A DNA stretch of 43,211 bases from JAILZP01 sp037444185 (GCA_037444185.1 JBBIMW010000016.1:1-43211), one strand, 5' to 3'; counted from the stretch's first letter, positions 23,604-32,507 are shown. Made by a program: numbers and translations. Notes: generated from the sequence alone by a model not told the origin.

Positions 23604-25520
23604 ATGTCTAAAACCGTAGGAATTGACCTTGGAACCACCAACTCGGTGGTGGCGGTAATGGAGGGCGGCAAGCCCACGGTGATCATCAATGCCGAAGGCT
23701 CCCGCACCACCCCCTCGGTGGTGGCCTTCAAGCAGGATGGGGAGAGGCTGGTGGGCCAGGTGGCCAGGCGCCAGTCGGTTCTAAATCCGGAAAATACTCT
23801 GTATTCGGTGAAGCGGTTCATTGGGCGCCGCTATCCGGAAGTGGCCGAGGAGCGCAAGCTGGTGCCCTACAAAGTGGTGCCCGGCGCCAACGACGCGGTC
23901 CGCTTCGACATACGCGGCAAACTGTACGCGCCGGAGGAAATCTCGGCCATGGTGATACGCAAGCTGGTGGACGACGCATCCAAATACCTGGGCGAAAAGA
24001 TCACCGATGCGGTGATCACCGTGCCGGCATATTTCAACGACACCCAGAGGCAATCCACCAAGGACGCCGGCAAAATAGCGGGCCTGAATGTGCTGCGCAT
24101 AATCAACGAGCCCACGGCGGCCGCCCTAGCCTACGGGCTGGATAAAAAGGCCAACCAGACCATACTGGTGTTCGACCTGGGTGGAGGCACCTTCGACGTC
24201 TCCATACTGGAGGTGGGGGACGGAGTGTTCGAGGTCAAATCCACCAACGGTGACACCCATCTGGGAGGGGACAATTTCGACAAGGCCGTGGTGGACTGGA
24301 TGGCCGAAGAATTTAAAAGAGATTACGGCATCGATTTGCGCGGCGACAAACAAGCCCTGCAGCGGCTGACCGAAGCGGCGGAAAAGGCCAAGATGGAGCT
24401 CTCCACCACCATGGAAACCCAGCTCAGCCTGCCCTTTATCACAGCCGACGCATCCGGCCCCAAACACCTGGAAATGAAGCTGACCAGAGCCAAATTCGAC
24501 GACCTCACCCACCACCTGGTGGAGCGCTGCCGGGGTCCGGTGCTGTCCGCCCTGGCCGACGCCAAGCTGACTGAAAGAGATATCGACGAAGTGATTCTGG
24601 TGGGCGGCTCCACCCGCATACCGGCGGTGCAGGGTCTGGTGCGCCAGCTGACCGGAGGGAAGGAGCCCCACCAGGGAGTCAATCCGGACGAGGTGGTGGC
24701 GGTGGGCGCGGCCATCCAGGGAGGCGTGCTGGCCGGTGAAGTGAAGGATGTGCTGCTGCTGGACGTGACGCCCCTGTCCCTGGGCGTTGAGACCCTGGGA
24801 GGAATCACATCCAAAATTATAGAAAGGAACACCACCATTCCGGTGCGGCGAAGCCAGGTGTTCTCCACCGCTGAGGACAACCAGCCGGCGGTGGACATCC
24901 ACGTGCTGCAGGGCGAGCGGGAAATGGCCCGGGACAACCGGTCCCTGGGGCAGTTCAAGCTGGACGGCATCCCCATGGCCCCCAGGGGCGTGCCCCAAAT
25001 CGAGGTCACCTTCGACATCGACGCCAACGGCATACTCAAGGTCAGCGCCAGGGACCAGGGTACGGGAAAGGAACAGACCATCACCATCACCGGATCCACC
25101 AGCCTGGACAAATCGGAAATTGACCGCATGGTCCGGGAGGCCGGGGCCAACGCGGCCGAAGACAAGCGGCGCAAACAGGAGGTGGAGGACCGCAACGAAG
25201 CGGACTCCCTGGCCTACCAAGTGGACCGGCAGATAAAGGATCTGGGGGACAAGTTGCCGGTGCATGAAAAAGCCCGCATTGACCAGTTGTTGGGGGATCT
25301 GAAGGCAGCCCTCAAGGAAAATGCCCCCATTGACCGCATCCGCATACTGAAGGACGATCTGCAGCAGGCGGCCCACTCCCTGGCCCAGGCCGCCTACCGG
25401 CAGCAGGGTGGAGAAGGCTGCGGCGGAGGCGCCTGCGGCGGCCAGCAGGCCGGTGGCGACCGGGGCGGCCCCCGGCCCGGTAAGGACGACGTGGTGGACG
25501 CTGAATTCGAGGAAAAGTGA
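23604..25520 (+). CDS. dnaK: Molecular chaperone DnaK (Hsp70)
   Basis: A 638-residue Hsp70: the ATP-driven chaperone that binds exposed hydrophobic peptides and works with DnaJ and ClpB. The signatures GIDLGTTNSVVAVMEGG (5-21), VFDLGGGTFDVSILEVGDG and ILVGGSTRIPAVQ mark the ATPase. DVTPLSLGVETLGG starts the substrate domain, and the protein ends in a lid and DVVDAEFEEK. Odd: the flexible tail contains two cysteines in a glycine-rich stretch (GCGGGACGG), unusual for DnaK. AAGGAGG lies eight bases before ATG. It heads an operon with DnaJ-like, CbpM-like and ClpB genes and no grpE, hinting at a second, specialised copy in this genome. Confidence 0.96.
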   Translation: MSKTVGIDLGTTNSVVAVMEGGKPTVIINAEGSRTTPSVVAFKQDGERLVGQVARRQSVLNPENTLYSVKRFIGRRYPEVAEERKLVPYKVVPGANDAVRFDIRGKLYAPEEISAMVIRKLVDDASKYLGEKITDAVITVPAYFNDTQRQSTKDAGKIAGLNVLRIINEPTAAALAYGLDKKANQTILVFDLGGGTFDVSILEVGDGVFEVKSTNGDTHLGGDNFDKAVVDWMAEEFKRDYGIDLRGDKQALQRLTEAAEKAKMELSTTMETQLSLPFITADASGPKHLEMKLTRAKFDDLTHHLVERCRGPVLSALADAKLTERDIDEVILVGGSTRIPAVQGLVRQLTGGKEPHQGVNPDEVVAVGAAIQGGVLAGEVKDVLLLDVTPLSLGVETLGGITSKIIERNTTIPVRRSQVFSTAEDNQPAVDIHVLQGEREMARDNRSLGQFKLDGIPMAPRGVPQIEVTFDIDANGILKVSARDQGTGKEQTITITGSTSLDKSEIDRMVREAGANAAEDKRRKQEVEDRNEADSLAYQVDRQIKDLGDKLPVHEKARIDQLLGDLKAALKENAPIDRIRILKDDLQQAAHSLAQAAYRQQGGEGCGGGACGGQQAGGDRGGPRPGKDDVVDAEFEEK

Positions 25521-25672
25521 TATCCCGATCTTCTATGAGGGCGGGAAGGCGGCAGAGCAACAGCTGCCCGCCGGGACACGTGGCGGAAGAGGCCGGCCGG
25601 GGTTGCCGGTTCGGCGGGGATCTTCCGCGCCCCGCCCTGGTCAGGGCAGCCGAAGGGCAGGTGAAATCATAA

Positions 25673-26659
25673 ATGGGTGTAACTTTTCAGGATTACTACG
25701 AAATACTCGGTGTGTCCCGCCAAGCCACGGAAAAGGAAATAAAGACGGCTTTCCGCAAGCTGGCCCGGCAGTGGCACCCGGACCTGCATACAGAAAAGGA
25801 CAAAGAGGCCGCCGAGGAAAAATTCAAGCAGATAAATGAAGCTTATGAAGTCTTAAGCGACCCTGAAAAAAGGGCCAAGTACGACCGGCTCGGAGGCAGC
25901 TGGCGGGCGGGACAGGACTTCCGGCCGCCACCGGACATGGAAGGGTTTCACTTTTATACAGGCACCGGGACCAGTGGCTTCAGCGACTTTTTCGAGGCCA
26001 TTTTCGGAGGGGACGCCACATTCGGCCGCCGTACCGGCCGCGCGGCCCGGCGCGGCCCGGCGCCCGGCCGGAATGTGGAAAGCGATCTCAAACTGACCCT
26101 GGAGGAGGCATACCGGGGCGGGGAAAAAAATCTTCAAATATCCAGCCGTGAAGTATGCCCGGAGTGCGGCGGAGCCGGATACGGCGAAAACGCACTTTGC
26201 GGCCGCTGCGGCGGAGCTGGAACATATGGAACCGTTAAAACACTGGCGGTGAAAATACCGCCGGGGGTGCAGGAAGGAAGCCGCATCAGGCTGAGGGGCC
26301 AGGGCGGCGAGGGCCTGAACGGCGGCCCCCGGGGCGATCTCTATCTCAAGGTGAGACTTATCCCTCATCCGGTGTTAAGCGTAAAAGAAAGGGATCTGGA
26401 AACCGAGATCACTCTGCTTCCGCACCAAGCCGTACTGGGAGACCAAGTCACCGTGCCCACCCTGGACGGGCCGGTAAATATGAAGGTCCCCGCCGGCACC
26501 CGCAGCGGGCAGCGCCTGCGCCTGCGGGGCAAGGGAATGTCCGCCCGGGAAGGCCGGGGCGACCAGTACGTAAAAATAAAAATAGACATACCGGATCACC
26601 TGACGGCGGAAGAGGAACAGCTGTACCGCCGGCTGGCCGAGATCAAAAAAGGGGTGTGA
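25673..26659 (+). CDS. DnaJ/CbpA-like co-chaperone with a half zinc finger
   Basis: A 328-residue Hsp40. The J domain (1-72) carries HPD (35-37); a Gly/Phe-rich linker follows (to about 130) and then the client-binding beta domains (about 135-320). Where type I DnaJ has four CxxCxGxG repeats, this protein has only two (C162-C165 and C176-C179), enough for one zinc. It is thus intermediate between DnaJ and CbpA. ATG at 25673 has AGGTG upstream. A 152-base GC-rich gap separates it from dnaK. Its stop overlaps the CbpM-like start (TGATG), matching cbpA-cbpM pairs. Confidence 0.88.
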   Translation: MGVTFQDYYEILGVSRQATEKEIKTAFRKLARQWHPDLHTEKDKEAAEEKFKQINEAYEVLSDPEKRAKYDRLGGSWRAGQDFRPPPDMEGFHFYTGTGTSGFSDFFEAIFGGDATFGRRTGRAARRGPAPGRNVESDLKLTLEEAYRGGEKNLQISSREVCPECGGAGYGENALCGRCGGAGTYGTVKTLAVKIPPGVQEGSRIRLRGQGGEGLNGGPRGDLYLKVRLIPHPVLSVKERDLETEITLLPHQAVLGDQVTVPTLDGPVNMKVPAGTRSGQRLRLRGKGMSAREGRGDQYVKIKIDIPDHLTAEEEQLYRRLAEIKKGV

Positions 26660-26961
26660 TGGTTGTGAAAAAGTTTTACCTTCAAATATATCGCCACCCC
26701 CTGTCCACGGCTGAGGAAGAAATCTGGGTGGACACGGACAGTCTCGGGATACATCCGGACACAGCCCAGCTGCTGGCCGACCTGGGGATTGTGGAATACC
26801 GGCTGGGGCGGCTGCCCGCCCGGCAGGCGGAAAGGATTCAAAAGATTCTGCGCCTGCGCAAAAACCTGGGCGTGAATCTTTGCGGAGCCGCCATAATACT
26901 GGATTTACTGGATCGCATTGAAGGACTCCAGGATGAACTGGAAAAAATAAAAAGGAGGTAA
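26659..26961 (+). CDS. CbpM/HspR-like MerR-fold modulator
   Basis: A 100-residue protein with a truncated MerR-like fold: a short strand-rich start (about 1-30), a helix-turn-helix-like stretch (HPDTAQLLADLGIVEYRLG), a RLPARQAERIQKILRLRKNLG helix pair and the C-terminal coiled coil NLCGAAIILDLLDRIEGLQ. CbpM proteins bind and inhibit the J domain of CbpA; HspR proteins with the same fold repress dnaK operons. The overlap with the DnaJ-like gene favours the CbpM role; DNA binding cannot be excluded. ATG at 26659 is chosen over GTG at 26656. Confidence 0.7.
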   Translation: MVVKKFYLQIYRHPLSTAEEEIWVDTDSLGIHPDTAQLLADLGIVEYRLGRLPARQAERIQKILRLRKNLGVNLCGAAIILDLLDRIEGLQDELEKIKRR

Positions 26962-26990
26962 ACCCCGGGGGATTGGCCCGGGACAATTAT

Positions 26991-29618
26991 ATGGACACTA
27001 ACCGCTATACGCAAAAATCCAGAGAAGCCCTGGCCACTGCCCAGCAGCTTGCCGCCCAGAGACACCACCAGGAGGTTTCTGGAAAACACCTGCTGAAAGC
27101 ACTGCTGGAACAGGAAAGGGGGCTGGTTCCCCGCCTGCTGGACCACGCCGGGGCCGATCCCCGGAATCTTTCAGGCAGAGTGGAAAAACTGCTTAAAAAA
27201 ATACCCTCGGTCACCGGCTATGAAGGTTCGCTGCACCTGGGCGCCGGGCTGGCCAGGGTTCTCGGCAGGGCTGAAAAAGAAGCCCGGGGAATGAAGGACG
27301 AATATATCAGCGTGGAGCACCTGCTAATGTCCCTTTTGGAGGAGGGCGAACCGGAAACCAGGGAGGCGCTGCGGCAGTCAGGACTGACCAGGGACTCACT
27401 GCTCAGCTCTTTGCGGTCGGTGAGGGGGAACCAGAGGGTAACCGGGGAAAATCCAGAAGAGACATACGAAGCCCTGGACCGCTACGGCCGGGATCTGACC
27501 AAACTGGCCCTGGAGGGCGTCCTGGACCCGGTGATCGGCAGGGACAACGAAATTCGCAGGGTGATGGAAATACTCTCCCGGCGCACCAAAAACAACCCGG
27601 TTCTCATCGGGGAGCCCGGCGTGGGAAAAACGGCCATAGTGGAGGGCCTGGCCCGGCGCATCGTGGCCAGGGACATCCCCGAGGGACTGAAGGACAAGCG
27701 AATCTTCGCCCTGGACATGGGATCCCTGGTGGCCGGGGCCAAATACCGGGGAGAATTCGAGGAGAGGCTGAAGGCCGTACTTAAGGAAGTGCAACAGTCC
27801 CAAGGCAGAATAATACTTTTCATCGACGAGCTGCACACCGTGGTGGGGGCCGGGGCGGCCGAAGGGGCCGTGGACGCCGGAAACATACTGAAGCCCATGC
27901 TGGCCAGGGGAGAGCTGCGCACCATTGGGGCCACCACCCTGGACGAATACCGCAAGCATGTGGAAAAGGACGCCGCACTGGAGCGGCGCTTCCAGCCGGT
28001 GATAGTTAGCCCGCCTTCGGTGGAGGACGCCATATCCATATTGAGGGGGCTGAAGGACCGCTACGAAGTGCACCACGGCGTAAGAATACAGGACGGTGCC
28101 CTGGTGGCGGCGGCCACTCTGTCCGACCGCTATATTTCCGACCGCTTTTTGCCGGATAAGGCCGTGGACCTGATGGACGAGGCGGCGGCCCGATTACGCA
28201 CGGAAATAGACAGCATGCCCACGGATCTGGATGAAATAACCCGGCGCATCATGCAGCTGGAAATTGAAGAAGCGGCGCTGAAAAAAGAAAAGGACCAGGC
28301 ATCCCGGGATCGCCTGAAAAGAACCGGGGAGCAGCTGGCCCAGCTGAAGAGCGAGGCCGACGCCATGAAGGCCCAGTGGCAGGCTGAAAAGCAGGCCATC
28401 GGCAGGGTTCGGCAGCTGAAAAAGGAGATCGAAGACACTCGCCAGGAAATAGAGAGGGCTGAGCGCGACTACGACCTTAACCGGCTGGCGGAGCTGAAAT
28501 ACGGCCGCCTGAACGACCTGGAGCGGCGCCTTAAGGCCGAGGAAGACCTGCTGGCCAGCAAACAGAAACACACCATGCTGCTGAAAGAAGAAGTGGACGA
28601 AGAGGACATCGCCCGGGTGGTCAGCCGGTGGACCGGCATTCCGGTGAGCAAGCTGATGGAGGGCGAAAAAGAAAAACTGATTCACCTGGATAAGGAACTG
28701 CACAGGCGCGTCATCGGCCAGGACGAGGCGGTGAGGGCTGTGGCCGACGCCGTATTGCGCGCCCGGACGGGAATCAAGGACCCGAACCGGCCCATCGGCA
28801 GCTTCATCTTCCTGGGCCCCACCGGTGTAGGCAAAACCGAGCTGGCCCGGGCCCTGGCCCAGGCCCTGTTTAACAACGAGAGGAACATGACCCGCCTGGA
28901 CATGTCCGAGTATATGGAGAAGCACACAGTGGCCCGTCTCGTCGGTGCCCCCCCCGGCTACGTGGGTTTCGAGGAGGGCGGCCAACTTACCGAAGCGGTG
29001 AGGCGCAAGCCGTACTCGGTTATCCTGCTGGATGAAATTGAAAAGGCCCACCCGGATGTTTTTAATGTCCTCCTGCAGCTACTGGACGACGGGCGCCTCA
29101 CCGACGGCCAGGGGCGCACCGTAAACTTCCAGAACACAGTGGTGATCATGACCTCAAACCTGGGCAGCCACGAAATACTGGCCCTCCAGGAGCGGGGAGG
29201 GGACTTCGAAAAAATGAAAGCCGGGGTGCTGGGATTGCTGCGCCAAAACTTCCGGCCGGAGTTTCTCAACCGGGTGGACGAAATAGTGATCTTCCACGCC
29301 TTAAACCAGTTGCAGGTGAGGCAAATCGCCGGCCTGCTGCTGGAGAGGCTGGCCGAGCGCATCAGCACCGGAGCCGGAATCAAGCTGGAATGGAATGATC
29401 AGGCACTGAATTACCTGGCCAACAAAGGTTACGAACCGGCATACGGGGCCCGTCCGCTGAAAAGGCTGATCCAGCAGGAGGTGGAGACCCCCTTCAGCCG
29501 CATGATGGTAAAGGGCGAAATATCAGCGGGGGATGTGGCGGTGCTGCGGGGAGCCGAAGGGGGACTGCGCTTCGATGTGGATAAAAGCAGAAGTAACGCA
29601 TTAAATTCTGGATTCTGA
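26991..29618 (+). CDS. clpB: ATP-dependent disaggregase ClpB (Hsp104)
   Basis: A ring-forming AAA+ disaggregase that pulls proteins out of aggregates with DnaK. Order: N-domain (1-150), AAA1 with GEPGVGKT, a middle coiled-coil domain (about 400-520), AAA2 with GPTGVGKT and VILLDEIEKAHPDV, and a C-terminal D2-small domain. About 875 residues, normal length. ATG at 26991 gives the family start MDTNRYTQKSREAL; a TTG at 26973 would add six residues and has AAGGAGGT 13 bases upstream, so either may be used. The last codons (NSGF) and the stop lie in an ATTCTGG-type repeat. Operon partner of dnaK, and followed by a strong terminator. Confidence 0.94.
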   Translation: MDTNRYTQKSREALATAQQLAAQRHHQEVSGKHLLKALLEQERGLVPRLLDHAGADPRNLSGRVEKLLKKIPSVTGYEGSLHLGAGLARVLGRAEKEARGMKDEYISVEHLLMSLLEEGEPETREALRQSGLTRDSLLSSLRSVRGNQRVTGENPEETYEALDRYGRDLTKLALEGVLDPVIGRDNEIRRVMEILSRRTKNNPVLIGEPGVGKTAIVEGLARRIVARDIPEGLKDKRIFALDMGSLVAGAKYRGEFEERLKAVLKEVQQSQGRIILFIDELHTVVGAGAAEGAVDAGNILKPMLARGELRTIGATTLDEYRKHVEKDAALERRFQPVIVSPPSVEDAISILRGLKDRYEVHHGVRIQDGALVAAATLSDRYISDRFLPDKAVDLMDEAAARLRTEIDSMPTDLDEITRRIMQLEIEEAALKKEKDQASRDRLKRTGEQLAQLKSEADAMKAQWQAEKQAIGRVRQLKKEIEDTRQEIERAERDYDLNRLAELKYGRLNDLERRLKAEEDLLASKQKHTMLLKEEVDEEDIARVVSRWTGIPVSKLMEGEKEKLIHLDKELHRRVIGQDEAVRAVADAVLRARTGIKDPNRPIGSFIFLGPTGVGKTELARALAQALFNNERNMTRLDMSEYMEKHTVARLVGAPPGYVGFEEGGQLTEAVRRKPYSVILLDEIEKAHPDVFNVLLQLLDDGRLTDGQGRTVNFQNTVVIMTSNLGSHEILALQERGGDFEKMKAGVLGLLRQNFRPEFLNRVDEIVIFHALNQLQVRQIAGLLLERLAERISTGAGIKLEWNDQALNYLANKGYEPAYGARPLKRLIQQEVETPFSRMMVKGEISAGDVAVLRGAEGGLRFDVDKSRSNALNSGF

Positions 29619-29632
29619 CTGCTGAATTCTGG
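29605..29632 (+). repeat. ATTCTGG-family repeat covering the end of clpB
   Basis: ATTCTGGATTCTGA, CTGCTGA and ATTCTGG run in seven-base steps from 29605 to 29632. The first 14 bases encode the last clpB codons and the TGA stop. The same order, inverted, follows the DMT transporter at 38764-38787. Confidence 0.6.
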
Positions 29633-29638
29633 GTTCCA

Positions 29639-29662
29639 GCCGCCCGCCAGGGCGGCCTTTTT
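29639..29662 (+). terminator. Terminator of the dnaK-clpB operon
   Basis: GCCGCCC and GGGCGGC form a perfect seven-pair stem with the four-base loop GCCA, followed by C and five T. It lies 21 bases after the clpB stop. Confidence 0.8.
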
Positions 29663-29725
29663 ATTATAAAGGAAAAAGCCTTTTTCCGTAGAACAAGGAA
29701 ATATTAATAATCCGGAGGGTTTTAA

Positions 29726-30487
29726 ATGAGCAGGCCATCTTGCCCCAAGTGCGGCGACCGGGGAATTGTCGTGATAGACCACAGCACAGCCGGTGTTTGC
29801 GGTTGCGCAAGGAGGATCAAAATAAACAATCTGACCAAATCTTCCCATATTACGGAGGGGCTGAGAAAAAAAAGTTTTGACAACTTTCACCTGAATTACT
29901 ACTCCAAAGCCAAAAAGGATCCCCTTAATGAAAGGACCCACCATGAAATCGCCGTCAGGGCCCTGGAGGCTTGCAGATCATTTGTCAAAGAATGTATTGG
30001 CGGCAAGGACCCCGGAGGGCTATATATTTTTGGCGGGGTGGGCTCCGGGAAGACCCACCTCGCGTGCAGCATAGCCAACGGACTGATTAAAGAGGGCGTG
30101 GAGGTACTTTTCGTGGTGGTTCCGGACTACCTGGAAGAAATAAAGCATTCCTGGGATCAGAGCAGCGGCTACAATGAAAAGGAAATTCTGGACCGGGCCA
30201 GGGAAGTGGCCGTACTAATAATGGACGACTTGGGCGCGCACAGCTATTCGGACTGGACAAAAAGCAAAATATACTCAATATTGAACCACCGCCTCAACAA
30301 CAACCTCCCCACCGTAATAACATCAAACCTTGAATACCTTGTGGCGGGTGATTACCTTGACTACAGAATCAGCTCCAGGATAACTGAATTGTGCAGGCCG
30401 GTATTGCTTTTGGTGGACAGGAACGAAGACATCCGCCTGCAAAAACTGATTGAAGCCAAATCCGGCAGCTGTCAGCGCCGCCGCTAA
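29726..30487 (+). CDS. DnaC/DnaI/IstB-like AAA+ ATPase
   Basis: A 253-residue helicase-loader-type ATPase. The N-terminus has a possible zinc site (C6, C9, C25, C27). Walker A is GGVGSGKT (103-110), Walker B VLIMDDLGAH (about 158-167), sensor 1 TVITSNLE (about 190). DnaC/DnaI proteins load the replicative helicase and IstB assists a transposase; no transposase is adjacent and the zinc site favours the DnaC/DnaI side. GGAGGG precedes ATG 29726 by eight bases. It stands alone between the chaperone operon terminator and a convergent regulator gene. Confidence 0.8.
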   Translation: MSRPSCPKCGDRGIVVIDHSTAGVCGCARRIKINNLTKSSHITEGLRKKSFDNFHLNYYSKAKKDPLNERTHHEIAVRALEACRSFVKECIGGKDPGGLYIFGGVGSGKTHLACSIANGLIKEGVEVLFVVVPDYLEEIKHSWDQSSGYNEKEILDRAREVAVLIMDDLGAHSYSDWTKSKIYSILNHRLNNNLPTVITSNLEYLVAGDYLDYRISSRITELCRPVLLLVDRNEDIRLQKLIEAKSGSCQRRR

Positions 30488-30489
30488 AA

Positions 30490-30936
30490 TCAGTCGGACT
30501 CCCCCGCCGGCTTGGTCGCTTCCTTTTCCGCCCCAAGGCAGTAAATTACAAGTTTATCATAACATTCCTGATGGCTGGACATGAAATTGACCAGCTTTTC
30601 TATAGACCTGATGGACGGCAGGGTAAGATAGTGCTCCATGGCCTCGGCCTCCGCCGGAATATCGCAGTCCGAAAGAATCATGCGCAGAAAATCCTGAAGA
30701 ATTCTGTTCCTCTCCACCAGAAACCTCCCCAGGCGGCGCCCCTTTTCAGTCAACACCACTTCCTTGTATTTTTTGTATGTCAAATACTCCTTCCTGCCCA
30801 ACTTTCTGACGGCGCCGGAAACAGAAGGAAGAGACACATCAAGACAGACGGCGATGTCGCTGACCCTGACCACATCGTGACTTAAAGAAAACCGGTATAT
30901 TTCCTCCAGGTAGTCCTCCAGACTGGGGGAAAGCAT
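30490..30936 (-). CDS. DtxR/MntR-family metal-dependent regulator
   Basis: A 148-residue regulator with an N-terminal winged helix (LSPSLEDYLEEIYRFS start, recognition helix around LPSVSGAVRKLGRKEYL) and a helical dimerisation domain with the metal-binding pattern of the family (ECxxxxH is replaced here by EAEAMEHYL near residue 100). The C-terminal SH3-like domain of DtxR is absent, as in MntR. ATG at 30936 is chosen because GAGGTG lies nine bases upstream; the GTG at 30966 lacks a ribosome site. The missing cysteine of the E-C-x-x-x-H motif is normal in many MntR proteins. The target genes are not in the window. Confidence 0.8.
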   Translation of the reverse strand: MLSPSLEDYLEEIYRFSLSHDVVRVSDIAVCLDVSLPSVSGAVRKLGRKEYLTYKKYKEVVLTEKGRRLGRFLVERNRILQDFLRMILSDCDIPAEAEAMEHYLTLPSIRSIEKLVNFMSSHQECYDKLVIYCLGAEKEATKPAGESD

Positions 30937-31061
30937 CACAGATCCCACCTCGGAAAGATCTTTCACAATAATATATTAAGCCCGGCCGCCATTTGACCAT
31001 AAAATCAGCGCGGCATCCGGCCCTGAAAGTATTATGGATAAATTTACCTGCCAAATGGATA

Positions 31062-31090
31062 TTGACTTTTATATTCCGTTTTGTTATTAT
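31062..31090 (+). promoter_or_regulatory. Promoter of the tRNA-His-Gln-Lys cluster
   Basis: TTGACT (31062-31067), a 17-base spacer and TATTAT (31085-31090) lie about 58 bases before tRNA-His. It is the strongest promoter-like pair nearby. Confidence 0.65.
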
Positions 31091-31149
31091 AAACTTTGCT
31101 GGCGGCGGACAACACAGTCCCGGCCGGCTCCGGGTTCAGGTCGGCCATG

Positions 31150-31226
31150 GTGGATGTAGCTCAGGTGGTTAGAGTACCAGATTGTGGCTCTGGGGGTCGT
31201 GGGTTCAAGTCCCATCATCCACCCCA
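31150..31226 (+). tRNA. tRNA-His (GTG)
   Basis: Cloverleaf with acceptor GTGGATG / CATCCAC, anticodon GTG at 31184-31186 and encoded CCA (31224-31226). An extra G at 31149 can be the histidine-specific G-1 facing the discriminator C at 31223. Confidence 0.93.
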
Positions 31227-31233
31227 ACAATAG

Positions 31234-31309
31234 TGGGGCGTAGCCAAGCGGTAAGGCACCGGTCTTTGGAATCGGCATTTCGTTGGTTCGAATCCAGCCG
31301 CCCCAGCCA
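31234..31309 (+). tRNA. tRNA-Gln (TTG)
   Basis: Acceptor TGGGGCG pairs with CGCCCCA; the anticodon loop CTTTGGA gives TTG at 31266-31268. CCA is encoded. It starts seven bases after tRNA-His. Confidence 0.93.
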
Positions 31310-31344
31310 GAAATATTTGCCGCCAAGCACGGCTTGAACAATGT

Positions 31345-31420
31345 GAGCCATTAGCTCAGTCGGTAGAGCACCTGACTTTTAATCAGGGTGTCGCTGGTTC
31401 GAGTCCAGCATGGCTCACCA
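31345..31420 (+). tRNA. tRNA-Lys (TTT)
   Basis: Acceptor GAGCCAT pairs with ATGGCTC; the anticodon loop CTTTTAA gives TTT at 31378-31380. CCA is encoded, and a terminator follows at once. Confidence 0.94.
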
Positions 31421-31421
31421 A

Positions 31422-31454
31422 AAACAGCGCCGGTTATCCCGGTGCTGTTTTTTA
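31422..31454 (+). terminator. Terminator of the tRNA cluster
   Basis: AACAGCGCCGG pairs with CCGGTGCTGTT (one G-T pair) around a five-base loop and runs into six T. It ends the His-Gln-Lys transcript. Confidence 0.8.
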
Positions 31455-31493
31455 ACCTGTTGGTTAATGTATTATGTCAACTTGCACCTATCT

Positions 31494-31521
31494 TGACGCT
31501 TATATTATTCCATGCTAACAT
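31494..31521 (+). promoter_or_regulatory. Promoter of tRNA-Leu
   Basis: TTGACG (31494-31499) and TAACAT (31516-31521) have a 16-base spacer and sit 22 bases before tRNA-Leu, which therefore has its own promoter after the cluster terminator. Confidence 0.5.
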
Positions 31522-31543
31522 TATGAATGCGGCATCCGGAAAA

Positions 31544-31629
31544 GCGGGCGTGGCGGAACGGCAGACGCGCCGGACTTAGGATCCGGTGGGTTCACCCCCG
31601 TGGAGGTTCAAGTCCTCTCGCCCGCACCA
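31544..31629 (+). tRNA. tRNA-Leu (TAG)
   Basis: An 86-base class II tRNA with a long variable arm. Acceptor GCGGGCG / CGCCCGC, anticodon loop CTTAGGA giving TAG at 31577-31579, discriminator A and encoded CCA. Confidence 0.93.
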
Positions 31630-31969
31630 ATCAACAGTTTCAGTGTTTTATACAAATTGGGATTTGCTTCCGCCCTTCTTATTATATGTGAATCCAAGTC
31701 CAATAAACCATTGTTGACCACATAAAGACATTAAAACTAATCGGCCAGCCCGTCCCACAGGGAGACGTTGGGTTTGCAGAGGTGCAGGCAAGCGTTTTAT
31801 GGCCAGAACTACCAGAATCACCGGAAAGAAGGTTGTATCAGCCTTCATAAGGAATTCTACAGCACACAAAAACTAAAGCTTGCCGGGCGCAGGCTTTTTA
31901 TTTTCGGTAGCGAAACATTTTGTATTAGGCATTTACAATACCATAAATCATGAAAATATTCACAGTTAG
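31630..31969. other. Gap without recognisable gene
   Basis: About 340 bases between tRNA-Leu and the promoter of the next gene. A 61-codon plus-strand frame (31768-31953) and a 73-codon minus-strand frame exist, but neither has a ribosome site or a recognisable sequence. It could contain a decayed gene; I see no repeat or RNA structure to support a call. Confidence 0.4.
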
Positions 31970-31999
31970 TTGTCAGAAGTTCTCAAATGAAGTTATAAT
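31970..31999 (+). promoter_or_regulatory. Promoter of the small membrane protein gene
   Basis: TTGTCA (31970-31975), an 18-base spacer and a perfect TATAAT (31994-31999) lie 58 bases before the start at 32058. Confidence 0.6.
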
Positions 32000-32057
32000 A
32001 TTTTCTAATCGAAACTGAGTTGCCCGGTATGCCTGATCGTATCTGCGGGGGATTGAA

Positions 32058-32444
32058 ATGTCCATAAAAAAGGATATAATCGCAATATTCATTGGGCTGA
32101 TAATTTTTATATCCGTTTTCGGTTCCGTTTACACCGTAAAGCTGGAGGCCCCCGGCCACGCCGTAGTTTACGCCGACCCGGAGAAAAAGGTTTATTACGC
32201 CCCGCCATACATTGACGGCCTGATGTCACAGTCAAAACTCCCCAAGGAGATAGACGCAAAAAAACTTAAGCCTTATCCGATGGCGGAAGCCCGGGTTATG
32301 CAGTACCGGGCCGATGAAACAAGCCGGGAAAGGGGATATTTTGTGCAGCAGTATAGGTCCCTGAGCAGTTATATTTTAGAAAAGGCAAAAATAGTAAAAC
32401 CATTGCCCACCAGATGGAATAAGGACGGCACCTGGAACTGGTAG
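32058..32444 (+). CDS. Membrane-anchored protein of unknown function (128 aa)
   Basis: I do not recognise a family. Residues 6-27 form one hydrophobic helix (IIAIFIGLIIFISVFGSVYTV); without a cysteine or clear cleavage site it is probably an uncleaved anchor. The remaining 100 residues are soluble, rich in Lys, Pro and Tyr, with the repeated aromatic pattern YYAPPYIDG and a C-terminal WNKDGTWNW. The soluble part is expected outside the cell membrane. GGGG at 32048 is the ribosome site, and a good promoter lies upstream. It converges with the thymidylate synthase-like gene. Confidence 0.65.
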   Translation: MSIKKDIIAIFIGLIIFISVFGSVYTVKLEAPGHAVVYADPEKKVYYAPPYIDGLMSQSKLPKEIDAKKLKPYPMAEARVMQYRADETSRERGYFVQQYRSLSSYILEKAKIVKPLPTRWNKDGTWNW

Positions 32445-32507
32445 ACCGGAGGACTGCTGGGAAAGTTCCGTCTGTATACCATCAGGGGCTATAACAGGCC
32501 GGTCAAA

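Noticed and set aside
31768..31953. 61-codon plus-strand gene after tRNA-Leu
   Set aside because: No ribosome site, no promoter of its own and no recognisable sequence; the opposite strand is equally open.
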